The notes: generated from the letters alone by a model not told the origin. A stretch of 64,000 nt of DNA from an uncultured Lachnospiraceae bacterium (GCA_947177445.1 CAMWUL010000001.1:62001-126000), one strand, 5' to 3'; shown: positions 38,204 to 47,921, counted from the stretch's first letter. Numbers and translations: made by a program.

Positions 38204-39430
38204 TCAGAAATATTCCGGATTCATAAAAAGCGCCACCAGACAGGCAATCTCCCCTTCTGAATCCAGCCCCCAGTAGCCGCTGTAGATGCCGTCTCCCATG
38301 CCGCTGGAAAACAGGACCGTCCTTAAGCCGCTCCCCGGCAGCTCCCACTCCAGAAAGCTCCCGCCCTGGTTCTGGAATTCCGGATTCGCTTCATAACTTT
38401 TCCGGAAAAGGGCAGCGAAATAATCCGTATACTTGTTTTTACCCGGATTCTCCCTTGTCCATTTCTCAAAAAACAGCCGGTTCTCCTCCGAGGCCTTCCC
38501 GTCCGCAATACAGGCAAGCCCCGTATCCACGCCGAAAAAGGTAAAGACACCCGGCTTTCCCAAATCTTCTGTTTTCTTTCCCTTTGACATGGCAATCTCA
38601 TAGCGGACAGCCTCCTTACGACTGAGGGGAATCCTTGCTGCGGCAATCCTGAGGCCTGCAATCCGTGAGAGACAGACCGACAGTTCCACCGGATAGCTTC
38701 CGGCCGGAATCCTCCTGTCCAGGACGGTTTCATATTGACTGCCCAGATAAGCGATTGGATCCGCCAGAACCACCTCTCCTGTGGGGAAATCCGCTTCTCC
38801 TGCCCGGACTACCTTGATTTTAGGACTTTCTGTAAAAAGATTCCGGAAAAGCTCTGTCGGGTATGTTTTCTGGTTGAGGAATTTCAGGTTCTTCTCAAAG
38901 GCAATCTGGGCCGGATGCTTCACCGGCTCCCGGATTTCCTTTCCTGTTTTTGTGTCCACGAAGTATTTCCCCGTTTTGTCACAGCAAAATTCCAGATCGC
39001 TGCCCACAGGCATATAGAATACATTCACCACAGTGGGCTCTATGTTGGCCAGGGTATTGAAATCCACAATCGCCATGTTTTTCGCGTCATCCACGTATTC
39101 CTGACTGTCCCTGTCTCCGAATGCCACCCACCCGTTGCCATGTTCGCTCTCCTGGCGGAACAGCCATTTCAGCTTTGAGGTGCCGTTCAGAATGGACTTT
39201 GTGACGATGGTTCCTCCGGCTCCCCGGATGTATACCTTCATTTCCTTTTGTTCCTGTTTACCTTCTGACTGTATCGTCTCCGGTTGCTTTTCTTCAGACG
39301 GTTTCTTTTCTGGCTGTATCGCCTCTGGCTGCCTTTCTGCCGCCTGTTTTTCCTTCAGAAGTTTTTCTGTTTTTTGTTCTGATTTACTTTGAGTTGATTT
39401 GTCTTCTTTCTTTTTACCGAATAATCCCAT
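38204..39430 (-). CDS. DUF2185 + DUF4241 two-domain protein
   Basis: 408 aa starting MGLFGKKKEDK. A charged, repetitive Lys/Glu/Gln linker (about 5-65, with repeated KQPE/IQSE-type units) precedes a DUF2185-like domain (about 66-160; GNGWVAFGDRDSQEYVDDAKN and FNTLANIEP), a spacer, and a DUF4241-like domain (about 215-408; TGEVVLADPIAYL, IPAGSYPVELSV, GVDTGLACIADG). DUF2185 and DUF4241 families are often found among immunity-like proteins near polymorphic toxins, but no biochemical role is proven. It is the 3'-most intact gene of the Hsp70/J-protein cluster. Confidence 0.8.
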   Translation of the reverse strand: MGLFGKKKEDKSTQSKSEQKTEKLLKEKQAAERQPEAIQPEKKPSEEKQPETIQSEGKQEQKEMKVYIRGAGGTIVTKSILNGTSKLKWLFRQESEHGNGWVAFGDRDSQEYVDDAKNMAIVDFNTLANIEPTVVNVFYMPVGSDLEFCCDKTGKYFVDTKTGKEIREPVKHPAQIAFEKNLKFLNQKTYPTELFRNLFTESPKIKVVRAGEADFPTGEVVLADPIAYLGSQYETVLDRRIPAGSYPVELSVCLSRIAGLRIAAARIPLSRKEAVRYEIAMSKGKKTEDLGKPGVFTFFGVDTGLACIADGKASEENRLFFEKWTRENPGKNKYTDYFAALFRKSYEANPEFQNQGGSFLEWELPGSGLRTVLFSSGMGDGIYSGYWGLDSEGEIACLVALFMNPEYF

Positions 39431-39496
39431 ATGCTTTACTCCTCCTTAAAAAATCTGCGCTTTCTCCCGCGAGTGCAGTAAAATATCTTCTTTCCT

Positions 39497-40375
39497 TCAG
39501 CACAATTTCCCGGCTAATTTCTCCAGCTCTCCTTTTGTCATGGGCGGAATCAGGATATGGTCCGCATCAAACTGCCTGACGCCATATCCTCTCAGTTCCT
39601 CAATAAAGCGCTCATATGGGAACATTCCCTCCATCACACGCTGCTCCCTATAAAGCACAAACTGGACAAAACCTTCCGTTATCTTAAGCTCACTCAGATT
39701 CAGGAACCCGTCGGCACGGACAGGGAAAATGCTTTCGCATTCTTCTGTCAAAGCATAAAAAGCTCCGATTTCTTTTGTATCATTCTTCTGCAGAAGTCTC
39801 GGCTTTGCATAATAAACATCAAGTGCCTGGAGTTTGTGCAGGGTCTGCTCGAAATCTGAAAGGTCCGTACATATCTCCCAGGCAGACACTTTATCCTCCG
39901 TCAGCGTATATGGCCACCGTGCCAGGGTAAGGATATGGCTCTTAAACTCCTTATTCCCGCAAAACCGGTTCAGCGACTCCCTGCTGAACTCAGCAAAATT
40001 TCCGATCCACTGTTCCAGCTCCCTGCCGGTGAAACTCCTTTCCTCTTCAACGCAGTACATCTCTGCCCTGCCCAGGCGCCTCTCCATCTCTCCGGCAAGC
40101 CTTGCAAAATCTGTGATCTCCGCTTCGGTTGTCGGGATATTATAGCTCAACTCATAGTATCCTTCCCCTGCTTTGCTGCCATCGAAAAATATCCCCCGTC
40201 CTATTCGTTCAGGATTATAAAAAACAGCGGTGCCCCGAACCTGCTCGTTCTCCTGCAGGATATAAAAATCATTATCGGAACCGTAGCTGAGGCCGCAAGT
40301 GCGCGCCAGTGACGGGATATCAAGGACCGTCTTCCCGAATAATTTCTTTTGTCTGATCTGCAAAGTAAATGCCAT
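39497..40375 (-). CDS. DUF4299 family protein
   Basis: 292 aa from the ATG at 40375 (MAFTLQIRQKKLFGK); the track start at 40486 runs into an intergenic repeat. The sequence fits the DUF4299 family: LARTCGLSYGSDNDFYIL, then DGSKAGEGYYELSYNIP, and a C-terminal EELRGYGVRQFDADHILIPP. It is a soluble cytoplasmic protein of unknown function. The family commonly lies close to DUF4241- or Hsp70-type genes, as here. The ribosome binding site is a weak GGGGG stretch. Confidence 0.75.
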   Translation of the reverse strand: MAFTLQIRQKKLFGKTVLDIPSLARTCGLSYGSDNDFYILQENEQVRGTAVFYNPERIGRGIFFDGSKAGEGYYELSYNIPTTEAEITDFARLAGEMERRLGRAEMYCVEEERSFTGRELEQWIGNFAEFSRESLNRFCGNKEFKSHILTLARWPYTLTEDKVSAWEICTDLSDFEQTLHKLQALDVYYAKPRLLQKNDTKEIGAFYALTEECESIFPVRADGFLNLSELKITEGFVQFVLYREQRVMEGMFPYERFIEELRGYGVRQFDADHILIPPMTKGELEKLAGKLC

Positions 40376-40399
40376 AACAAAGTCCCCCTGCTTTATTCC

Positions 40400-40525
40400 C
40401 GCGAGCAATGAGGAAAATAGCCATGCTTGCATGGCTATTTGACGAATGCCGCGAGGGTCAATACCCCGCCCCTTGGGGCGTTTCAATTTCCATGCCCCGC
40501 TGCCTGCGGCGGGGTGATTGACTTC
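40400..40525. repeat. Structured intergenic repeat with hairpins
   Basis: A perfect 12-bp stem AAATAGCCATGC / GCATGGCTATTT (40415-40426 and 40429-40440) is flanked by CCGCGAG on both sides. It is followed by CCCCGCCCC/GGGGCG and CCCCGC/GCGGGG stems. The block looks like a dispersed REP- or MITE-type element. Its right edge supplies the last dozen codons and the stop of the XRE regulator gene. Confidence 0.6.
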
Positions 40526-41769
40526 AGAATATATGCCGCTGCCTTTTGTATATAATTTAAAGCAAGCTCTTCCTGTTCACTACTTCTGCGCAGCATTTCA
40601 ATTATATGACTTCTTTTCTCTTTCAGAGAGTCTTTGGGAAATGAATCACGCTGGTGAGCAATCGCTGCTATTTCCGTTGCAGAGGCTATAATGTCATTAT
40701 ATTGATTTATTGCTAAAGTCATTAATTCCTTATCTATACCGGGAATTATGTTTATGCATAGTTCAAAAAATTGTTTCGTTCTTAATTTATTCTCATAATG
40801 AATAAACGCATGCGGAAAAACACATTCGATTTGATCCGCATTTCTTTGGTTTTCTTCTCTTAAAAGATTACACCAGTTTCGGTAAATAACCACACCGAAG
40901 CCCTGCATTTTATCTTCTCCGCAATGTTCGTTATTTGATAACAGTGTCATCCCTCTGAGGAGCGCATTAACACACGCCTTTTCCAACGGCATTTTTTCAT
41001 TTGAAGGTTTTAAAATCATCATATCGCAGTCAACCTTGTACCAACCGGCATATTGATTAAGCTGATCAAAATTTATCCTCGCGTTTTTTTGGTCATCTCC
41101 TTCTAAAAAACCCAATCCTTTTAAAGTCTGTCCATGGTCGGAAAAACCGACAGCAAGAATAGTATCTATATACTCTTTAGGGATAATGATGACAGGATAA
41201 CCATGTTCAATTTGTCTGCGGGCGAGAGCAATAAATTCATTTTCTGAATAATCTGCTTTTGAATGTATCTCATAATCCAAACCATATATTAAAAAGCTGT
41301 CATGAATACATTTATCGGGCGAATAGGAATATCCAAAACATATATTCGCAAGCGCCGACTGCAAAATATATTCTTCATCATCATTTATCTGACGGCCTTT
41401 TATGTCCTTGCGCTGCTCCAATCCAAAAAACAATTTTACCGCAGTTAAAAGAGAAGCGGATGAGATGCTTTTAGGCCATTCGGGACCTGAATAATCAGCT
41501 ACAGGAATTCGGGGTTTAACAAGGAATTCATAATCAAAGTCCATATTGCGCAAAACACATGCCGACGGATCAAGAATCCTATCTACAGAACAATTAAAAA
41601 GTCTGGATATTTCACAAAGCAATGGTACCTCGGGTACTGCTTTTCCGTTCTCCCATTTGCTGACCGCCTGAGGTGAAACCTTTAATTGCTCTGCGAGCTG
41701 TTCTTGAGTGTAGTTGCGCCCAATACGCAGATGTGCAATTTGCTCCCCCATTTTTTTGACATCAAACAT
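40483..41769 (-). CDS. XRE-family regulator with a large C-terminal domain
   Basis: 428 aa. An N-terminal XRE helix-turn-helix (about 8-62; YTQEQLAEQLKVSPQAVSKWENG) is followed by about 360 residues of unknown function (FGYSYSPDKCIHDSFLIYGLDYEI, YPVIIIPKEYI, NQYAGWYKVDCDMMIL) that faintly recall BtrH-type Cys-protease-fold proteins. A final helical part contains KSITPPQAAGHGN, encoded by the adjacent repeat. The cluster orientation suggests it could control the genes around it. AT content is higher than in its neighbours, a sign of separate origin. Confidence 0.8.
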   Translation of the reverse strand: MFDVKKMGEQIAHLRIGRNYTQEQLAEQLKVSPQAVSKWENGKAVPEVPLLCEISRLFNCSVDRILDPSACVLRNMDFDYEFLVKPRIPVADYSGPEWPKSISSASLLTAVKLFFGLEQRKDIKGRQINDDEEYILQSALANICFGYSYSPDKCIHDSFLIYGLDYEIHSKADYSENEFIALARRQIEHGYPVIIIPKEYIDTILAVGFSDHGQTLKGLGFLEGDDQKNARINFDQLNQYAGWYKVDCDMMILKPSNEKMPLEKACVNALLRGMTLLSNNEHCGEDKMQGFGVVIYRNWCNLLREENQRNADQIECVFPHAFIHYENKLRTKQFFELCINIIPGIDKELMTLAINQYNDIIASATEIAAIAHQRDSFPKDSLKEKRSHIIEMLRRSSEQEELALNYIQKAAAYILKSITPPQAAGHGN

Positions 41770-41899
41770 ATTTCTCTTCTCCTTTGGTCTTATAATAAGT
41801 TATATGCTTCGATAATATTATAGCGGTTGTATAATGTAATGTCCATATATGAAAGGTTGTTCTTTAAGACAAAACTCAACTCACAGTTGAAAGACAGTC

Positions 41900-44800
41900 T
41901 CACACCAATATCCTTATATTTCTGTCTCCTGTTTTTTCAGCAAATCTCCCGCAGTCCACGTACCACTTCAGGGCATTGGCCAAAAGCTCTGTCCTGTCCC
42001 TTCTGTCCATTCCCTTTGCCCATACCAGCAAGGGCGCATGAGGAAGGTATGCTTCGTCCTGTGGGCTTTCGCCGCTTTCCGCCGGTTCAACCGTTCCGGC
42101 ATCTTCATCCGCCGTGTCCTCGAACTCTATGTCACCCTTTTCCTCGATTTCCTGTATTGCGCCGCAAATATAATCTTGATGAATACCGGTAAAAGTCAGT
42201 GCTCCACCCTTTTCCCAGTCAAGACCCACCACAATTGCATTCACCCATGGAGGCAGCTCCATTTTCAGCATCTCGTCCATCCACCGGGCGAATTCCGTCC
42301 ACATCCCGTATCCGCCAAACAGGGTGAATCTGTCGGCGGCAGTATCCTTTAAGCTATGCATGGACTGTCGTATATCCTCTTCTGTATAGCAGTATTCCAG
42401 TCTGTGGTCAAACCTGGATACGGTAAGGCACCCTTCATAGGCCACAGCTTCCGTCACACCCTCGCCTTCCCATTCCTGTCGTAAAAACTCTTCCAGCAGT
42501 TGAACCAGGCTGTCTGCCCGGTGCATCCTGACAGTCCCATATGCATAAAATTTTCCGCTCTCGCCCTGATAGACGAACATGGGACCGTAATCAGAACGAG
42601 GCGAGTATTTGAAGCCCCATCCAAAGCGGCCAACCAGGACCTTGGGCTCCTTTATCTTCGTATTGGAAGAAGCCATCAAGAAATCTCTGCTTCTTACATG
42701 TGCCGTGGAATGAGCCTTCAAATCAAAGCCAAAGGGCGCATGTACACCGTAAAATACCCTGTCGTGGCGCTTTTCCTTTTTTGCTCCGTAACGAAGCACG
42801 CAGTATCCCTCCATGTTTTCAGAATAGCCCATTGCCTCAAGGATTTTTGCTGCTTTTTGTGCTGTGTCCATGCCCTCCAGGGAATATACGGCGCGTACCA
42901 GAGGCTTTGGCTGCCGCAGATTATGCAAAGCTTTCAGGGCAGCCGCTCTTCTGCCCTCAGGCGTATCCGTGCCGGCAGCCGGAAGCCTGCTGTCTTCACA
43001 GGACAGGTTGTCTTCCTTCCAGGTATATGCTTCATATTTTCTCCAGCCAAGTTCCGCACTGCGGAATATAATGTCCTGCCAGCCGTAATCCATCTGCCGC
43101 CAGATACTCGCCCCTGTTTCCGATACTACTGCACGGAAACAGAACCGTTCCTGTTCGCTGTAAAGCACCACAGGATTGTGCCGTTTTGGATCTGTACAGG
43201 TCATTTTTTCAGCTTCAGTACAGGCATCAGGAATGTGGTCATTGTCGGCGGCCAGCAGTCTGGCAATCGTGGGAATGATAAAAGGATGCACAGGAATTCG
43301 TTTCAGCCAGACTTCTATCAGTGCCTGAGCAGCGCTTCTGTCAGAATCTTCAATGGCAGTGACAGCCAGAAGGAAGAAAAACTCCTCGGTTTTTTTCAGG
43401 TTGTCCGCATATTCCTGTAACTGTGAAAATGCCAGAACGGGCGCAGCTGCCTGCACCCCATCCACAAAATACAGGCAATAATGATAATGGAATTCTACCC
43501 TGAGCGTCCTGTTTCCGGGCATGGGGCATACAATAGCCACAGGAAACGGTATCTCTTCGGTATCTTCGTCAAAGCCCAGGAAACGCCTCTGCCACGCCCG
43601 GGACGGCGCATAAATATAATTTATGTAGGCAGGAAGATAGCATTGGCCGTCCATCACATAAATGTAATCTCTCTCCCAGCTTCCTCTGATTTTTGCATGG
43701 CGGAAACCGAATCCGCGCATGAGAAAATACTGCCAGAAATCAGGGCTGTCCCCGATATCCTCCGGATCAGTGGAAGCCATGAGGATTTCATAGCGGTAAT
43801 CCAGCTCCTGACACATTTTCTCCGTGGACAGGGATCTCAGCAGGCTCTCTGTCAGTTCTGTTCTTTCAGGCTCCGGAAAGTCTCCCTCTGCCAGGTGCCC
43901 AATCAGTGTCTCCGCCAGAGTCCGGGGCATCACAATCCTTTTGGAGGCGCTGTAGATCCGTTCAAACAGGCCCTTTTCCCCCTTTAGCTGCTCCCATTCC
44001 GGAAGAGCAAAAAAGGCTTTTGCCCGTTCCCTGATTTCCGGTGTTTCTCCATAGATAAATTTGTCGTAATTGTTCTGGTTGTCGTTGATGATGGCAGAAT
44101 AGATTCTGTAGAGCTTTGTGATGCGCTGTTCCGTTCCGTCCTCTCCGAACAGAATCTCCTCCGCCTGGGGAAGCTGGCGCAGAACTTCCTCTTTTAAAGC
44201 ACTGTAAAGTCCTCTGGTGCTGCTGCGTTCCAGCTCTTTGAAGCTCAGTTTTTTATAAAAGAACAGCAGAACCTCTTCAGGCAGCTGCTCGTCCCTGAGC
44301 CATTGGACATAAAGCTTTACCACACATTCGCTGCGGGCTTCATAGCTTCCGCTTCCGATCTGCTTGCCGTTGCGCTCATAGAGGTAGAAGGGCTGGCAGA
44401 CTCCAAGGATATGCTGCCAGATCTCTTTCTCCCCATCTGTCAGGCGTCCGTCCCTGCTCATCTCCTTCATGGTCAGGTAGTCGGAAAAGGCATTGTGGCG
44501 CACCTTAATGGCAGGCTGCCGCAGAATGCGGTTGGTCATGGATTTCAGATCGCATTCCCGGCCCTGCATATTGAAGATTTCGGCGGCATATCTTCTGCCG
44601 GGAAAGGTGTTTTCCACGGAAACCTTATACCATTCCTTCGGATATTTCAGGCCGTCAAAATATTCCTCTCCGGCAAAATGAGGGATAAATGCGTATGCGA
44701 CAGCCAGCTCCTGCAGAAGTCCCATAGGAAGATTGTCGCTGGGACAGAGCGTCTGCTTTGAAAGGTAGGTAAACAAGCCTTTTCCGAATTCTTCCGAAAA

Positions 44801-45235
44801 CTGCTCTTTCAGAAAGACCTCAGAAAGGAAAAAACGTTTCCATGTATCAGCCTGCTTTGCCAGTTTGGGATTTTCAAAAAGGGCGATGAAATCGTGGAGA
44901 GCGCCCGCTTCCATGCTTTTCTTTATGGCTTGCTCCGCCGCCTGGTCAAGGAGCTTCAGCAGGGAGGCTTTAGTTTCTCTTTGTATTTTTCTGCTGATGT
45001 CATCGCTGTCCTTAAATTCCTTTATTGCATTTTCTGGAAACACCGTTTCATATTTCGTCTCTTGCTCTGTTCTCATCCCATAGTCCAGGGCTGTCTTATA
45101 CGCCTGATTCAGCGCCGCAAAATACTCCGGCTCCTCCTCCGGATGATGGAGTCTTGATTGTGCTGCAAAGGCTTTTCTTATAGCTTTTTTATCGTCGGTT
45201 GGATCTATTCCCAACAAACTCCATATATCGTTCAT
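41900..45235 (-). CDS. Very large J-domain co-chaperone of the HscC type
   Basis: 1111 aa from the ATG at 45235 (MNDIWSLLGI) behind AAAGGA; the track's upstream TTG is unlikely. Residues 1-65 form a J domain: SLLGIDPTDDKKAIRKAFAAQS, but with HPE instead of the HPD tripeptide (LHHPEEEPEYF), as in J-proteins that serve HscC Hsp70s. The next 1000 residues are a cytoplasmic region with several DUF-like parts (WYKVSVENTFPGRR, DFWQYFLMRGFGFRHAKIRG, FGWGFKYSPRSDYGP) that I cannot name. It begins 35 bases after the stop of the Hsp70 gene, so the pair is co-expressed. The size is unusual for a J-protein. Confidence 0.85.
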   Translation of the reverse strand: MNDIWSLLGIDPTDDKKAIRKAFAAQSRLHHPEEEPEYFAALNQAYKTALDYGMRTEQETKYETVFPENAIKEFKDSDDISRKIQRETKASLLKLLDQAAEQAIKKSMEAGALHDFIALFENPKLAKQADTWKRFFLSEVFLKEQFSEEFGKGLFTYLSKQTLCPSDNLPMGLLQELAVAYAFIPHFAGEEYFDGLKYPKEWYKVSVENTFPGRRYAAEIFNMQGRECDLKSMTNRILRQPAIKVRHNAFSDYLTMKEMSRDGRLTDGEKEIWQHILGVCQPFYLYERNGKQIGSGSYEARSECVVKLYVQWLRDEQLPEEVLLFFYKKLSFKELERSSTRGLYSALKEEVLRQLPQAEEILFGEDGTEQRITKLYRIYSAIINDNQNNYDKFIYGETPEIRERAKAFFALPEWEQLKGEKGLFERIYSASKRIVMPRTLAETLIGHLAEGDFPEPERTELTESLLRSLSTEKMCQELDYRYEILMASTDPEDIGDSPDFWQYFLMRGFGFRHAKIRGSWERDYIYVMDGQCYLPAYINYIYAPSRAWQRRFLGFDEDTEEIPFPVAIVCPMPGNRTLRVEFHYHYCLYFVDGVQAAAPVLAFSQLQEYADNLKKTEEFFFLLAVTAIEDSDRSAAQALIEVWLKRIPVHPFIIPTIARLLAADNDHIPDACTEAEKMTCTDPKRHNPVVLYSEQERFCFRAVVSETGASIWRQMDYGWQDIIFRSAELGWRKYEAYTWKEDNLSCEDSRLPAAGTDTPEGRRAAALKALHNLRQPKPLVRAVYSLEGMDTAQKAAKILEAMGYSENMEGYCVLRYGAKKEKRHDRVFYGVHAPFGFDLKAHSTAHVRSRDFLMASSNTKIKEPKVLVGRFGWGFKYSPRSDYGPMFVYQGESGKFYAYGTVRMHRADSLVQLLEEFLRQEWEGEGVTEAVAYEGCLTVSRFDHRLEYCYTEEDIRQSMHSLKDTAADRFTLFGGYGMWTEFARWMDEMLKMELPPWVNAIVVGLDWEKGGALTFTGIHQDYICGAIQEIEEKGDIEFEDTADEDAGTVEPAESGESPQDEAYLPHAPLLVWAKGMDRRDRTELLANALKWYVDCGRFAEKTGDRNIRILV

Positions 45236-45270
45236 TGTTCTATCCTTTCCTTCATATCGCGTCAAATTCT

Positions 45271-47061
45271 TCAAATGAATTCTTCTGACTCCTCACCGAA
45301 TTCATCAGACTCTTCCTCAAAATCATCAAGTTCCTCACCGAATCCAACCTTTAATTCTCCGTCAAACAGAAGCTCCTCCTGCATATCCATGGCCTGCTGC
45401 AGCTGAGTCATCCACATTCTTCCCAGCTTTTCCGCATTTTTGACCTCTTTCTTTCTGCCGCTGCTTAGTCCCGCCAGGATCCTGCCGGTCATGGAAGCAA
45501 TCATCTCCCGCTTATGTCCGGTGCTTTTTTCATAATAATCCAGAAAAAAGGCAAGCATTTTCTGGTTCTCCGGCTGCTGGATAGGCGGCAGCATGATTTT
45601 CTCCATTTCCCGGGTATACCGTTCCAGTTCTGCCTCGCTGAGAGTCTGGTTTGCCAGCAGAATCTGTCTGCGTTCTCCCATTTCGTTCTCTGCCATCACA
45701 TGGAGGATTCCGTTGATGTCATAGGTGAACTGCACGTCCACCCAGGCCTGCCCCGCAGGTTTCAAAGCCACTTCTATGGTAAGCTCTCCCAGAAGCACGT
45801 CATCGTCCACATAATATTCTTCACCCTGATAAATCTGGATCCTGATTTCCTTCTGATAATCACCCACCGTCACAAACCGTTCCCTGTGGGAGGCGGGCAG
45901 GGTGGTATTGCGTTCGATCATGGGACTTAAGATGTTTTTGTCCCGGTTGGCTCTGTTGTTAACACCGATGCCCAGTGTGAAGGGACATACATCTGTCAGC
46001 AGCATATCCCTTATTTCTTCCCTGCGCTGTCTGATGCCGGCATAAACTCCGGCACCGCAGGCAACCACGCGGTCCGTCTCTCCCAGGACAATGGGATCCT
46101 TTCCCAAAAGCTCCCTGAGAAAGCGTTTTACTACACCCAGCTTCGAAGAGCCGCCCACCATGATCAGGTCGTCTATTCCGGACACTTTGGAGCCGGCGTC
46201 CTCCAGGATATGCACAAAAAGCTGCTTTATCTTTCCGAACAGGGGCATGCAGATTTCAAAAAGCCGCTCCTCATTCAACAGGACCCGGCAGACCCTTCCG
46301 CCTGTCTCAAGCTCCATTGTCACCTCTTCCCTTTCTGCCAGGGCGCATTTGGAGACCTCTGAGAGCTTTCTTAATTTCGCCTGATCCTCCTTTGTCAGTT
46401 CTTCTGGCTTTAGTCCGTTTTCCCGGCAGAAATATTCCGAAACTGCCTGGTCGATATCATCTCCGCCCAGATGGTTGTCCCCCGCCACGGCGATAATTTC
46501 TATCACATTGTCAAAGCATTCCACATAGGACAAATCCAGAGTGCCCCCTCCAAAGTCAAAAACCAGCAGGGTTCTGTCCTCTTCTCCGTATTCCATCCGA
46601 TAGGCCAAAGCCGCCGCAGAGGGCTCATTGATGAGGCGGTCCACCTTAAGTCCTGCAATCTGGGCCGCTTTCTTGGTATCGCTGCGCTGTTTATCATTGA
46701 AATAAGCAGGAACCGTTATGACCGCCTCTTCAATCTCTTCCTTCAGAAAGAATTCCGCGTTTCTCTTGATCTGCTCCAGCACCATAGCCGAAAGCTCCAT
46801 AGGTGAATAGGCTTTTCCTCCCAGATGATATTCCTTTTCCGTGCCCATGAAACGCTTGAACGAGGCCGCCGTGTCTTCAGGATAGAGGATCAGCCGCTCT
46901 TTTGCCGCCGCCCCTGCCAGAAATCCTTCTCCCTCCACATATCCCACCACACTGGGCAGCAGAAAGCGCTCACCCTCCATGGGAATCAAATGTACCGTTC
47001 CATCCTTCCAATATGCTCCAAGACTGTTTGTCGTCCCCAGATCAATTCCTATGACAGCCAT
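45271..47061 (-). CDS. hscC: HscC-like Hsp70 chaperone
   Basis: 596 aa. The N-terminal ATPase domain has IGIDLGTTNS, VPAYFNDKQR, LINEPSAAALAY, VFDFGGGTLDLS and MVGGSSKLG. The substrate-binding beta domain (about 375-500) and a shortened helical lid end in an acidic Asp/Glu/Ser tail. Total length is shorter than DnaK and matches HscC, which works with a J-protein carrying an altered HPD. It is the first gene of the minus-strand chaperone pair. Clients are unknown. Confidence 0.92.
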   Translation of the reverse strand: MAVIGIDLGTTNSLGAYWKDGTVHLIPMEGERFLLPSVVGYVEGEGFLAGAAAKERLILYPEDTAASFKRFMGTEKEYHLGGKAYSPMELSAMVLEQIKRNAEFFLKEEIEEAVITVPAYFNDKQRSDTKKAAQIAGLKVDRLINEPSAAALAYRMEYGEEDRTLLVFDFGGGTLDLSYVECFDNVIEIIAVAGDNHLGGDDIDQAVSEYFCRENGLKPEELTKEDQAKLRKLSEVSKCALAEREEVTMELETGGRVCRVLLNEERLFEICMPLFGKIKQLFVHILEDAGSKVSGIDDLIMVGGSSKLGVVKRFLRELLGKDPIVLGETDRVVACGAGVYAGIRQRREEIRDMLLTDVCPFTLGIGVNNRANRDKNILSPMIERNTTLPASHRERFVTVGDYQKEIRIQIYQGEEYYVDDDVLLGELTIEVALKPAGQAWVDVQFTYDINGILHVMAENEMGERRQILLANQTLSEAELERYTREMEKIMLPPIQQPENQKMLAFFLDYYEKSTGHKREMIASMTGRILAGLSSGRKKEVKNAEKLGRMWMTQLQQAMDMQEELLFDGELKVGFGEELDDFEEESDEFGEESEEFI

Positions 47062-47115
47062 AATTTTCCTCCGTTTTTGCAGCCGCAGTGAACAGCCTGC
47101 CCTGTCATCATGTTT

Positions 47116-47841
47116 CTATATCCAAATACCTGCCGCAGCACAGGGAACTTTGTTGTCGTGCACTGCTGTCAGAAAAATTTTCCCGTCGAAAATCCTTTTA
47201 TAAACATGTATGGATTCGCCTTCAAAACATTGATCTAAAAAATGAAGCTCAAACTCCTCAATCTGAAATTCTTCAAAAAATTTACTGTCAAAGGCATTTA
47301 AAAATAAATCCACATATTTTAAATTTGTCATATGCCCTGTCTTATCCAAATCCGTATACCTGACCTGATGGGTATAAATATATTCCATTCCATCTAAATC
47401 TACCGGCAATTTTTGGAATTCCTGCATACCAGACTGAATGCTTTCTGCTATATCCGCAGGAAAATCAATCTCTTTCAGACGAACCAGCCTCTTTTTGGAA
47501 AGATGATAGAGACAGCTCTCCACACAGCCGCGTGCACATTCTTCCCCATCTTTGGAAATCAGCAGATTCTGGTGGATTACTGCGGATGATTTTCCCTCCG
47601 GAATCCATGTTTCCATATTCAATTCCCCTGTGAATTTAATCTTGCGGCTTATGTGCATCCTATACTTTGTGTACATCCAGACAATCCCGTATTCTTCTGG
47701 CAGGGTATCGTTTCCTTTTTGAATATTATGCATGTAATGGGTTGCCATGTCTTGAAAATAATTCATATATCCCCGCAGTCCCACCTGGCCATCCCTGTCA
47801 GCATCCCTGAATTGCGGAAGATAATTCTTTCTAAATATCAT
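47116..47841 (-). CDS. Acyl-ACP thioesterase
   Basis: 241 aa. Two hotdog domains in tandem (about 1-130 and 150-241), as in bacterial FatA/FatB-type acyl-acyl carrier protein thioesterases. The first hotdog begins QFRDADRDGQVGLRGYMNYFQDMA; the second has VRYTDLDKTGHMTNLKYVDLF, which carries the Asn/His catalytic-type residues. It releases fatty acids from ACP in the cytoplasm. It is downstream of the Nudix gene on the same strand. Confidence 0.92.
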   Translation of the reverse strand: MIFRKNYLPQFRDADRDGQVGLRGYMNYFQDMATHYMHNIQKGNDTLPEEYGIVWMYTKYRMHISRKIKFTGELNMETWIPEGKSSAVIHQNLLISKDGEECARGCVESCLYHLSKKRLVRLKEIDFPADIAESIQSGMQEFQKLPVDLDGMEYIYTHQVRYTDLDKTGHMTNLKYVDLFLNAFDSKFFEEFQIEEFELHFLDQCFEGESIHVYKRIFDGKIFLTAVHDNKVPCAAAGIWI

Positions 47842-47921
47842 CCAAGTACCTCCTGTAATTTCTTTTTATTCTCTTCTCCGGTTGTCCATAACACAGCATC
47901 GACAACTGTTGGCACACCCTC

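Noticed and set aside
40415-40440. CRISPR-like or terminator reading of the 12-bp hairpin
   Set aside because: There is only one unit, no spacers, and no T-run on either side; a dispersed hairpin repeat fits better.
42500-43420. 306-aa plus-strand ORF opposite the J-protein gene
   Set aside because: It is an antisense shadow of the 1111-aa gene with no supported start or domain.
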